This document shows, in pieces, positions 1 to 10,240 of a DNA stretch of 64,000 bases. The notes beneath the pieces were generated by a model. That model was not told the origin of the DNA, ran no database searches, and worked only from the letters and a program-made list of their open reading frames with translations. Position numbers and translations under genes: made by a program. The stretch's first letter is position 1. Each line of letters starts with the position of its first letter. This DNA is from Ophioderma brevispina. Taxonomy: Eukaryota; Echinodermata; Ophiuroidea; Amphilepidida; Ophiodermatidae. The stretch covers positions 1-64,000 of the forward strand of contig JAMKCH010044100.1 of NCBI GenBank assembly GCA_023653785.1. Direction: 5' to 3'.

Positions 1-600
1 ACGTACACTTTAATCTAAACACAGAAAATGACGGGTCTCATTTATTGTTTGAACAGAGCACAAAAGGAGACTAAGTCCGATATCATTCGCGCGGGAGTTC
101 CTAATCGAGATTTCCTGGAAAATTGCGTGTCCGCGCCAGCCTGCATCTGCAATGTTCAGGACGTTTCCATGTTCCTTTATACACTGAAAATGTCGAACTT
201 TTTTGTGGACCTATACATGAAACAAAGAAATGATGCTGAGATTATTTTATTTCTCACAGTTGCAAATTTTGCACAATCTTACAAAAGCAAAAGCTGTGTG
301 TAACATGTGCATTCAAAGCGAGCTTTTGCGGTTGAACTTGACCTGAATGCGAACTGTGACAAGAATACGCGTATACGAAGAGGGATATATCGATCGGTGT
401 TGTAATAACAACTACTTGTATGTGATCGTTACCAAAGGTACTAACCGCAAAGTCCTAAAGAGGGGTATGTGGTCGTCTGTTGTCCAGCTGTTGTCATCCC
501 GGTTGCCAAGTCGAATCTTATTGGCTAAATATGATCTGTCAATGTGAGTAGTTGATTGAAAATCAGTTCCACAGACCCCGAATTTACTTCCCTTATACAG
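1..600. other. No recognisable feature
   Basis: AT-rich sequence with short open frames only (for example a 91-codon frame at 28-303). None resembles a known family and I see no splice context or repeats. Confidence 0.5.
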
Positions 601-610
601 TTCTATTCCC

Positions 611-940
611 TCGAAACACCAGACCTCGAAACACCAGACCCGGAAGTAAATTCACTTCCGGGTCTGGTGTTTCGAGGTCTGGTGTTTCGAAACACCCGGG
701 GGGATGTCTCGAAACATCAGACCTCGAAACACCAGACCTCGAAACACCAGACCCGGAACTAAATTCACTTCCGGGTCTGGTGTTTCGAGGTCTGGTGTTT
801 CGAGACCCCCCCCCCCCCCCCCGGGTGTTTCGAAAGACCAGACCTCGAAACACCAGACCCGGAAGTGAATTCACTTCCGGGTCTGGTGTTTCGAGGTCTG
901 GGGTCTGTTGTTTCGAGGTCTGGTCTTTCGAAACACCCGA
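611..940. repeat. Inverted array of the motif TCGAAACACCAGACC (foldback)
   Basis: Three successive hairpins are visible, centred near 650, 765 and 869. Each consists of TCGAAACACCAGACC units running into a palindromic core and the complementary units running out. The third core (858-881) is a perfect 24-base palindrome. A run of 17 C (806-822) separates hairpins 2 and 3. Long open frames on both strands here (552-953 plus, 593-1024 minus) simply translate the repeat (ETPDLETPD-type periodicity) and are not genes. I could not find terminal repeats or a target-site duplication, so mobility is unproven. Confidence 0.9.
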
Positions 941-959
941 AATAAAGGCATAGATTTTA

Positions 960-1660
960 GTGTATTTAGGCCTAACTGAAATGTGGCATATGAAATTAAT
1001 TTTCATTTTACTTTTTAGGAACATGGCATGACAAAAATGTTGAACAATTTATTGCAAGCTTACTTTACTACACGTATATTAGCTATAGGCCTAGTGTAAT
1101 ACTCACAGAATTAATGTATCTGAGTTTCTTCTAGGTTTTGGCATTTTGTTCCCCATTTTATGCCTGCAAAAACTGAATCCTGCTGTCATGGTTGAAACAG
1201 CTAAATGATATCAAAAATAGTCACCCTTATTGTCATGATTGTTTTGGGATGACTGCATACCAATGCAAATCGCTTTTTTTTAATTCTATGGGAACAAATT
1301 TTGTGATTCACAATTCATATATTCTATCGCATTTTTTCACGATCTATATGTTAACATTTTTTAACTTTCAGTTTCTGTTGCGACCTCGGCACAGTTTTTT
1401 TTTTCAATTACTTGTTTTTTTAGTTACGAATCACCAAACTCGCCGCACATCAGACTGGCAACACAAGATTCTCTAGAGGTCAGTGTCTATAGTCGCTAAA
1501 GCTAGTAATGAGCAAATCGATGTGAAATTGATGAGCGCAGAGTAAATTGCCTCATATTCACTGTCCAAATGCCACTTAGTTTGAAAAAACATACCAGTCT
1601 ACCTATCCATTTCTGATTCAACTTGTAGCACCACCACTGCTTCTTCCACAGTGGGAAAGG
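960..1660. other. No recognisable feature
   Basis: AT-rich, with short T-runs around 1268 and 1396. No coding homology or repeat structure recognised. Confidence 0.5.
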
Positions 1661-1670
1661 CTAATGACAC

Positions 1671-2775
1671 GGGTGCAGGTCGATGTTCCGACGTGTCAAT
1701 TGTCCGAACGGTTTTTGTTCCGAAAGGTTATTACTCCGACAGGTCTTTATTCCGAAAGGTATTTAATCCGAATGGTAATTTCTCCGAAAGTCTATTTCTC
1801 CGATGGGTAAATTAATCCGAACGGCAATTGGTCCGAAAGGTCATTATTCCGAAATCTAAAAAAGGGTCATTCCTCCGAAAGGTTTTTATTCCGAAGGGTC
1901 ATTACTCCGAAAGGCCGTTTCTCCGAATTTTCGGAATATCGACCTTTCGGAATAAAAACCTTTCGGAGTAAAAACCTATTTTTTTTATTTTATAGGGTTT
2001 TTACCCCGGAAGGTCATTACTCCGAAAGATCATTGGTTACATGTCTTTCTTTTCTTTCCTCCTTTCCTGTCCTCCTCTTTTTTCTTCCTGTCCCTCTTTC
2101 CTTTATGAAATAATTTTCTCTCTTTTTGCTAATCTTTATCTTTCTGTGAATTTTCTTGTTTTCCTTCTACAATTTTTTTTGCTTGTCCTTTTATGAATAT
2201 TCTTTCTCTTGGTTCTATCTGATTTTCTCCATTCCAACCTTTCCGTTTTTTCTTTTCCTTCTGTCTTTCTTTTCCTTCTATCCTTTAATTTCTTCCTTTC
2301 TTTTCGTTTTCATTTCGAAAATTCGGAGAAACGACCTTACGGAGTAATGACCTTTCGGAGTAAATATCCTATGAAATTAAAAGAATAGGTTTTTACTCCG
2401 AAAGGTTTTTATTCCGAAAGGTCGACATTCCGAAAATTCGGAGAAACGACCTTTCGGAGTAAAAACCTTTCGGATCAAATAACTTCGGATTAATGACCCT
2501 TATTTCATTTTCGGAATAAAGACCCTTCGGAATAAAAATCTTTCGGAGCAATGACCCTTCGGAGAAATGATCGATCGGAGATAAAACTTTTCGGAGTAAT
2601 GATCTGTATTTTCGGAGAAACGACCTTTCGGAGTAATGAACTTCGGACTAATGACCCTTCGGATCAAAAACCTTTCGTAATTATGAGCTTCCATAGAACA
2701 GTGTGTTCGGAGTAATGACCGTTCGGGGAAAAAACCTTTCGGAGCAATGACACGTCGGAATATCGAACTGTCCCC
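1671..2775. mobile_element. Foldback transposon with TCCGAAAGG iterons, TIRs and 8-bp TSD (TU-like)
   Basis: The outer 27 bases at each end (1671-1697 and 2749-2775) are inverted copies with about 4 mismatches, and the element is flanked by AATGACAC at 1663-1670 and 2776-2783. Inside, the left arm carries many ~16-bp repeats of the form TCCGAAAGGTNATTAT, and the right arm carries the reverse orientation (CCTTTCGGA) from about 2318 onward. The middle (about 2040-2316) is a pyrimidine-rich spacer with no coding content. TIRs with subterminal short tandem repeats plus an 8-bp TSD recall the sea-urchin TU foldback elements (from memory). The same octamer also occurs at 2746-2753 inside the right TIR, which slightly weakens the TSD. 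No transposase is present, so the element is non-autonomous. Confidence 0.85.
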
Positions 2776-2789
2776 AATGACACAACCTC

Positions 2790-3670
2790 ACAATAGGCCA
2801 GCCAGACCCACTAATATCAACATTACATTTAATAACGACGGGTGGAACCTCTCAGGCATAGAATCATGTCAACAGGCTTTTCGGAACAGGTTGCCGAAGT
2901 TATGCTCCAAGTTGGACCTTTTACACATAAGTAGCAACAATCAACCAGGGAAGCCTGTGTTAGCTGATGTTCTAAGAGTGTATATGCAATCCCATTTTGA
3001 GCACCTATAACAGAAATACTGAAGTTACTGGAGGACATTGAGAAGAAAGGCTTATCGCACCGAACCTAATTATGTGTATAGGTCAGGTATTTCACAATAT
3101 CACGACCAGATAGAGGGAAACAAGTTGGAGTAAATTTACTGGTGTCTATATTAATGAAAGGTTTTAATCGCAATCCTAGATATTCGTAGAAACATGGAAA
3201 GTGGAACCGATGCTGACATTTTCCTGTGACTTGCCGACTTGGGAAAATCTTTCTCACTTTCTCAAAAGATATAGTCATTGAAGTTAGCCTTGAATTTAGC
3301 TCTTGCCACATCAGAGAGAAGTCATCTTTGACTAGTATTGATTTCAAGCTTGTGAAGATTCCAAGAGTGTTCTATATTTTATTCCTTTCCGCTTGCAGAA
3401 ACAGGGTAGACCTGGTTATCCGGTTAAGAGTGTTGAGATTGAATCCTTTTCAAATATATAGGTCCAATGCATTTATCAATTCAGTATATTGTGGCAATGA
3501 TGTTTGCCTTTTCACAACTGCTTTTAGAGCAAGAAAAGCTACCAACAGTTCTAAATAATTTGTGGTATTTCCGTTCCTCATTGAACCACTACTCCTGTGT
3601 CTGTTGATGGAGACAGTGAGCTCCCCAATCTTGAAGAAAGCCATCTGACATGATGGTCAGTTCTGGATAA
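2790..3670. other. No recognisable feature
   Basis: Contains an 87-codon open frame (2747-3010, plus) that begins inside the foldback TIR and matches nothing I know. No splice or repeat structure supports it. Confidence 0.5.
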
Positions 3671-3671
3671 G

Positions 3672-3968
3672 GGCGGGTTGGCGTAGTGGCTCACCCTCTC
3701 GCCTTTCATCAATGCGACCCAGGTTTGATTCCCTGCGGAGCCAGTGTCGTACGTGAATTTGGTTGCCGATCCATACATGTCCTCGCATGTTTTCTCCGAG
3801 AACTTCGGTTTCCTCTTGCATTCAAAATCGGACTTCTTTCCATAAAGCCTTTCTTGTCGTTCTGGATTTACTCGTTGTGTTGTAGCAGCCTAAGATGCTC
3901 CACAGTGGCACCCTGAGCATTTTGGTGGATTTGTCACGCGTTATAAGAATTAGATATTAATATTACTA
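3672..3968 (+). mobile_element. tRNA-derived SINE
   Basis: The head looks like a tRNA: an A-box-like TGGCGTAGTGG near 3678 and a B-box-like GGTTTGATTCC near 3722. The body contains GTTTTCTCCGAGAACTTCGG around 3788, resembling a conserved core shared by many metazoan SINEs (Nin-type domain, from memory). The 3' end runs CGCGTTATAAG into an ATT-rich tail (about 3938-3968), the kind of 3' end mobilised by L2/CR1-clade LINEs. The exact SINE family is not determined. Confidence 0.75.
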
Positions 3969-3969
3969 T

Positions 3970-4403
3970 CGGCTTCCCATTCCATTTGTGTAAAACGCAT
4001 TTTCCACCAGTTCAATTCTTGAAGGCTTTTTTGTGACAGCTGTATGACACCTCAATATAATGAGTCGTCTCTCTCTCTCTCACACAGATTGAATAAGATT
4101 GCTTTGCAGCGCTCTGACATCTTTCGGGGATAGAAGAATGTCTTCCGCCATTACTCCCATTTTTTTCTATCACACTGGCCAATTCTTGGTTGCTGTTGTT
4201 GTTTCTTAATAAATTTCTTAACAACTTCTTTACTGAAATTACTTTTCTTCTGGAAGGGTGAGAGTCATTCAAAATTTGTATGAATTGTGTATCGGAATCT
4301 TAAAATAGGTGTTCTTCAAATCGATAGTGGTCATACAATCTTCTGATTGCACCAGACATTTTGCCAATTGAATAGATTCCAATTTGAAATGCTCTGTTCT
4401 GTT
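3970..4403. other. No recognisable feature
   Basis: Contains a short CT repeat near 4070-4080. Nothing else recognised. Confidence 0.5.
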
Positions 4404-4407
4404 TTAA

Positions 4408-4765
4408 AGTCTGACTCAGAGATTTCGAAATATTATTTTTTTGTGTAATAATGAAAAATTGTCAACTAGAACTAAAGATAGTAACCTAAAATCCACAATT
4501 CCGAAATTTGAGATGAATCGGATTTTTCGTTTTGATGCAGTAAACATTTATGTGTAGTATTACGTCCCATAGGATACTGTGTATAACAAAAATTCCGGAT
4601 CCGGAATTTTAGAACAAAGTTGTGATTTTCTATATGAAGGAATTCGATTTAAGCTTAGCAATTTCACACAGTGATTAGTATATGGACAAGCATTATGTAC
4701 ATGCAAAAAACACGATTTTTTTGGAAATTGAGGGCGCCCTCCTCAGGAAATCTCTGAGTCGGCCT
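4408..4765. mobile_element. TTAA-flanked MITE, family A copy 1
   Basis: Both ends are flanked by TTAA (4404-4407 and 4766-4769). The 18-base terminal inverted repeats read AGTCTGACTCAGAGATTT on the left and AGGCCGACTCAGAGATTT from the right. The 358-bp interior has no coding capacity. A diverged second copy lies at 61839-62104. TTAA target sites are used by piggyBac and Kolobok superfamilies; the AG start fits Kolobok better, but that assignment is inference. Confidence 0.85.
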
Positions 4766-4769
4766 TTAA

Positions 4770-6925
4770 TAGAGTGATTCCGAAATTTCAGATTGAAGAT
4801 CGGTGTGAAAGTAATTATAGTCTGCCGGGAGCCACAGTCTGAGCTCCATAGATAAGGCTTATTATGACAACGGAATAAAGCGTGAAACTAATGTTGTGTA
4901 AAGAGTCAACTGAATCGAGTGCCCTATTCTTTACCGTTGTAGCCGGACTATGAGTATGGTGGACTATAATTACTTCTTCACATGTCTTACCCCCCTCGAT
5001 TTGTTAACCAGTTTTAGTTTGCAAGTGCAAGATCCGTTAATTGGATGTTCTCAACTTTGGTTTGGGTAGGGACGTGCCTCCGTGACTCTGGAAGTAGGAC
5101 CCATAGCTATACCATTTTTTGCCAAAAAGGGACCCATATCTATGCCAGAGATGCAAATTTTGGGCCAAATTTGCCATTTTCACCGCAAAATGTTTGGACA
5201 TTTTAAGCAAATTTGGACAATTTTGGATTTCAAGAGGGCAGGAAACCTAAGCTAAGTACAAGTTTTGTAGTAGCAAAAAAGGAATCCTCCATGTCACAAA
5301 CATGGTATTGCTTTGCATGTCTCTGTCTATAACACAAAATGCACTGGATAGTTGATCCTAACAATATGGCGGCCATCTTGAATTTCAAGATGGCAGCAAA
5401 CCCAAGCTAGGTACAAGATTTGTAGTAGCATGTCATAAACATGGGTATTGACACCACTTCTAACCTTCTACGTTGCCTTAAATCCAAGTTTTAGTACAAA
5501 TTGTGTTGAAATGGCGGCCATTTTGTTTTTTAGAATTTTGAAGGTGAAAACGGCAATGGCGCACCTGTTAACAGCCATTTTCGGATTCACCCTCGAAATA
5601 CTCTAAAACAGTTGCTTAATCACTTTTAACATTAAATGCCTCCAGCACTTTAATGGAGCACAAATATTCAATTTTGACCTGTCTATGTCAATCATGAAAT
5701 TCCATCACTTTCTTAATATAACTAGTGCATTTCAAACATTGTAAACACTTTTTTTCAGTCAGGTTAGTGGTGCATAACCTATAAAGTTTTAGAATGAAAT
5801 GCAAGCTTTCGTTTGCTTCAAGTTTGACTTAAATCGGATATTTGGTTCCGTAGTTATAACAGGTTTAGTCAAACGATGTGAGCAAAAACGCAGAACATTT
5901 CTTTGTTTTTCTTTGTTTTTAATTAGGTATTTTATTGTTTTATGGAGTCATTCTGAACACATCTTTGGCAAATATCTGACACAAATGCTTGTAAGATTTA
6001 ATAAGAAAAACTATGAAAACCCTTGATAAATGTTTATTTCAATGTTTATTTTATCTGACAAATTAAAAACAATTTGCAATAATTAATTAATTATTTCACA
6101 TTATTTGAGCTGTCTAAAGAACTTTGACCTGCGTTTCTGGCCATTTCGATTTTTGCAAAATTCTCACGCGCAAAACGCGATTTCTCAAAAAAGTATAAGT
6201 GATACAGACTTCAAATTTGGACAAGATGCTGTGTTGTTCTTTAACTAAAATGGATGGATTTAGCTGACAAGAAGGCATTTTTTTCACACATTGAAAGTCC
6301 AATTATATTTTTCCAATATTCGGCAAATGCAGAAAAAACCTGTGGGATAACCCTACCAGTCAAGTTTTGAACATAGTTTAGTTCATTCACAAGATGTTGA
6401 CCATACTAGCAATTTCCCATTTGTTTCATCTGGATAGCATCAATAGTGTTTGAGTTAGAATGTTTTGCGTAATCCTAACTAGCAAAATATAGGTTCCATG
6501 ATGACCGCCGTTACCATGCCATCCAGTCACATGACCAATTGTCTTTCAATTTGTTTCAAATTCTGACAGTAAGACTAAACACTTAGATTAATATTTTATT
6601 TTCATTATATGCAAGAATTATCAGTTTTTCTTTTTTGCTGTTCATAATCGAAAAAACCCTTAACCGTGTACACTACATCAAAAAGTTCGGTATAGAGTCA
6701 GTTTGTTATTGTTATGTTTTATCAATAAAGCTAAATTTAACAACATAATTTCACACACTTAAACATTATGATGCGGTAATATACTTTAAAAGCGGCATAC
6801 CAATTTTAAATTTCATTAAATGATAAATTTTGGCAAAATAGTAGCACAAATTTTGAAAAACCAAAAAAAACGTTTGGAAATGTTTTATGATTATATATTT
6901 GTTATAAACATTGTAAAATATCAAC
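4770..6925. other. Non-coding stretch with short diverged repeats
   Basis: Apart from the direct repeat and palindrome at 5227-5455, I see only AT-rich sequence and short chance frames. No gene or element recognised. Confidence 0.45.
5227..5455. repeat. Diverged direct repeat around a GATGGCGGCC-type palindrome
   Basis: Segments 5227-5310 and 5391-5455 are homologous (both contain AAGCTA.GTACAAG.TTTGTAGTAGCA and a later CAAACATGG/TAAACATGG). Between them, 5372-5394 is a perfect 11+1+11 palindrome starting GCCATCTTGAA. The same palindrome core recurs near 29345. Confidence 0.6.
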
Positions 6926-6933
6926 ATTTAGGC

Positions 6934-7930
6934 CGTGATACGTTTGCGATTTAACCATCTTTCCGTGCTACAGCACTGGGGATTACTTACTTCATTCACT
7001 AAAATTTTAAAAATATTATGTAAACCAGGAAAAGCTGTATCCCCAAATGAAAAGAGTGCACATTATTTAGAAAAAATTAATAAAATGTCAACTCAATTTA
7101 CTTCCAGAATGTCAGTGACCAATATGTACACGTAAACTCAAGCGAACAATAGAGCTATTGATATTTAACAGTCAACCTAAAATACTTCGGATCTTTTTCT
7201 CATCAGGGTATGCAGGTCCATTGTTACTGCCCACACTGTTTCAAGCTATTAAGGGTTTTATCATTTCCCCGTATTGAGCTCTAGTATCTGTTCATAACAT
7301 AAAGGGCAACATACTCACCTCGCTCATGAGTTTTAAAAATGTAGGTTGCTGAATACCATTGCCTTTCTTGGTAAATTGAATAGAAAAAGGGTTTTAAAGA
7401 CAATAACTTGCGGATATAGGTTATGCACAAATTATGTCAGCGCTTGCAAAGGGTTTTTCTATCATGAATGTTGTCCCTTTACAATTTCTTTTCGAAAAAA
7501 AAATATTAATCATATTGTCAAAGTTAATTGAACACACAGTAGAATCTCAAGATTTCTTTCATCGCGAACGAGGAAAGAACTTCCGCCAATGCGGCAAGGA
7601 CATAACATTAGAAATCTGTTCAACTGCGTGTAAATTAACAATGGACTAGATGTTAACGAATGTGAAGTGTGTGTATTCCGGGCAGATTATTGAATATCCT
7701 TAGCTCCATTGTTCGCTTGAGCATGTTGAGGTTATGTATATCCATTGGTCACTGATATTCTAGAAGTAAATTGAGTTGACATTTTATTCATTTTCTATAT
7801 AAATAATGTGCACTCTTTTCATGTGGGGACACAGCTTTTCCTGGTTAAAATAATATTGATGTAATTTTAGTGAAGGAAATAAGTAATCCCCAGGTCTGGA
7901 GCACGAACTTTTAGTTAAAAGGCCAACATT
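6934..7930. repeat. Long inverted repeat (arms about 200 bp, spacer about 520 bp)
   Basis: The left arm (about 6934-7165) and right arm (about 7690-7930) are inverted copies. For example AACCAGGAAAAGCTGTATCC at 7023 reappears reversed near 7830, and GTCAACTCAATTTACTTC at 7087 reappears reversed near 7765. The arms are roughly 85 percent similar by eye. The spacer contains two short unremarkable open frames. This may be a decayed foldback element; ends and TSD are not clear. Confidence 0.75.
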
Positions 7931-8469
7931 GTATCATGTACCATAGCCTAATTACACTTGTGTAAAGTATGGGATTGTAAGACAAAATTTAAATGGTGTT
8001 ATTAATTCATTTATGTATTCTCCTTTATTCATTAAAAACTATAAAGAAGTACACAAAGCCCAGGACATTGTTTGGAAACCCAAACAGAAGCAGGGCAAAC
8101 ATGCAAAACAAGTCCAAAACATTCAAAGACAACAAGCAACAAAGCAACAATTACAGTATAAAAATGACAGATTCAAAAGATAAGGGAAAGACAACAGGAA
8201 AAAGGAGCCTAGGTTTAGAGATTAGGGCATTGTGTTCCCACACAGCATTATGCCGCGCATTCCAGATGGTGTAGCTGGAAACAAGTGCAAGCTGACTAAA
8301 GCTCCCTTTTCATGGTCTTAACCTGGTTTTTGGTAGCTTGGAAGAGAATCTGGAGTTGTTTTTTAGTTACATGTATAATAATATTTCTGGGTGCTATATG
8401 TATATCGTCTTATTCTTCAATACTATTATGATACAAAATGTTCCCTATTTGTTCCTAAATAAGAAGAAG

Positions 8470-8748
8470 AATTGAAGAGTGTAGAATAAGAAGTACTTAA
8501 GTCCACAGATTTAGTTCTAATGAAATGTACTTCACCTTTTTCAACATATCAGTAAATGAAAATATTAAGGCCTTTAAATTTGAAAAGTTGTGAAAATTAT
8601 AAATTTGTATATTGTTTTAACTTATGCCAAATATGAGTTGAAAACGGAAATGTTTATGACCTGTAGAAAATGTTTATAAAATTACAACATGTTTGCCTTA
8701 GAACTATTTCTTAACACTTAAGTACTTCTTCTTCTACACTCTTCAATT
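8470..8748. mobile_element. Small inverted-repeat element (MITE-like), copy 1
   Basis: Left arm 8470-8501 (begins AATTGAAGAGTGTAGAA) and right arm 8717-8748 are inverted copies of 32 bases with one mismatch. The interior is AT-rich and non-coding. I could not fix a target duplication. Confidence 0.6.
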
Positions 8749-9472
8749 TAGTTTTGACATTTTTTTTCAAAATGTCATAAACAAACGTTTTTGCAACATT
8801 TCTCGCTTTATAAATGTTCCTCTACTAACCCTGGCTCGGTTGGCAAGAGCGTCGTGCTAGTAATCAGGTCAAAAAAAAAAAAAAAAAAAACCCCAGGTCT
8901 GGAGCACGAACTTTTAGTTAAAAGGCCAACATTGTATCATGTACCATAGCCTAATTACACTTGTGTAAAGTATGGGATTGTAAGACAAAATTTAAATGGT
9001 GTTATTAATTCATTTATGTATTCTCCTTTATTCATTAAAAACTATAAAGAAGTACACAAAGCCCAGGACATTGTTTGGAAACCCAAACAGAAGCAGGGCA
9101 AACATGCAAAACAAGTCCAAAACATTCAAAGACAACAAGCAACAAAGCAACAATTACAGTATAAAAATGACAGATTCAAAAGATAAGGGAAAGACAACAG
9201 GAAAAAGGAGCCTAGGTTTAGAGATTAGGGCATTGTGTTCCCACACAGCATTATGCCGCGCATTCCAGATGGTGTAGCTGGAAACAAGTGCAAGCTGACT
9301 AAAGCTCCCTTTTCATGGTCTTAACCTGGTTTTTGGTAGCTTGGAAGAGAATCTGGAGTTGTTTTTTAGTTACATGTATAATAATATTTCTGGGTGCTAT
9401 ATGTATATCGTCTTATTCTTCAATACTATTATGATACAAAATGTTCCTTATTTGTTCCTAAATAAGAAGAAG

Positions 9473-9751
9473 AATTGAAGAGTGTAGAATAAGAAGTACT
9501 TAAGTCCACAGATTTAGTTCTAATGAAATGTATTCCACCTTTTTTCAACATATCAGTAAATGAAAATATTAAGGCCTTTTAATTTGAAAATTCTGAATAT
9601 TATAAATTTGTATATTGTTTTAATTTATGCCAAATATGAGTTGAAAACGGAAATGTTTATGACCTGTAGAAAATGTTTATAAAATTACAACATGTTTGCC
9701 TTAGAACTATTTCTTAACACTTAAGTACTTCTTCTTCTACACTCTTCAATT
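9473..9751. mobile_element. Small inverted-repeat element (MITE-like), copy 2
   Basis: The copy of 8470-8748 carried in the second unit of the tandem duplication; same arms, with slight divergence in the loop. Confidence 0.6.
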
Positions 9752-9832
9752 TAGTTTTGACATTTTTTTTCAAAATGTCATAAACAAACGTTTTTGCAAC
9801 ATTTCTCGCTTTATAAATGTTCCTCTACTAAC

Positions 9833-10240
9833 CCTGGCTCGGTTGGCAGAGCGTCGTGCTAGTAATCAGGTCGAGCGCACGTGTTTTTTTTAACCCTATC
9901 GTGCGCTGGTCATCTCCAGGGAAAGATTGTCGACCTGGAGAACTAAATAGTTAAAATTTCAAAAACAAATATAAATCGTATATGTAAATATACAGTTCTG
10001 ATGCTATCAGCTAGGAAAGCGAACACCTACAGATTATATCTGTCACTCCTCTACCAACCCTGGCTCCGTTGGCAAGAGCGTCGTGCTGGTAATACAAAGG
10101 TCTCTGCTTCGAATCAAGCCAAGTGCACATGGGGTGTTTTTTTTCAACACTAACGTTCGCTGGTCATTTCCAGGGAAAGATTAGTGAATATACATCCTTG
10201 TCTACCTGGAGAACTAAGTAGTTAAAATTTCATGTCATCA
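9833..10240 (+). mobile_element. tRNA-Thr-like SINE/satellite, two tandem units
   Basis: Two tRNA-like heads, at 9833-9882 (CTGGCTCGGTTGGCAGAGCG, B-box region missing) and 10061-10127 (full length, B-box-like GCTTCGAATCAAG), are 228 bp apart. Each is followed by the same body: GTGCGCTGGTCATCTCCAGG or its variant, then ACCTGGAGAACTAA.TAGTT. In the second unit the seven-base anticodon loop places GGT at the anticodon, a threonine anticodon. The family recurs in better condition at 29591-30185. The acceptor stem does not pair, so I do not call it a working tRNA. Confidence 0.75.

Larger units (their letters stand above)
7888..9872 (+). repeat. Tandem duplication, two ~983-bp units joined by A20
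   Basis: Unit 1 (7888-8870) and unit 2 (8891-9872) are almost identical (offset 1003), differing by a few substitutions and indels mostly in the last 400 bp. They are separated by exactly 20 A residues (8871-8890). Unit 1 is cut inside a tRNA-like segment at AATCAGGTC, where unit 2 continues GAGCGCACG. Each unit contains an identical 93-codon open frame (7993-8274 and 8996-9277) with no recognisable homology, and an internal inverted-repeat element. It could be a young genomic duplication or an assembly artefact. Confidence 0.9.

Noticed and set aside
552..1024. Overlapping 133- and 143-codon open frames on both strands
   Set aside because: They are translations of the TCGAAACACCAGACC array; the peptide periodicity follows the DNA repeat.
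1680..2760. Regularly spaced short repeats that look superficially like a CRISPR array
   Set aside because: The repeats are diverged, about 16 bp, with no unique spacers, are inverted about a centre, and sit between terminal repeats in animal DNA.
7993..9277. Two identical 93-codon frames (7993-8274, 8996-9277) suggesting a duplicated gene
   Set aside because: Identity is explained by the young tandem duplication of DNA; no domain, codon signal or splice context supports coding.
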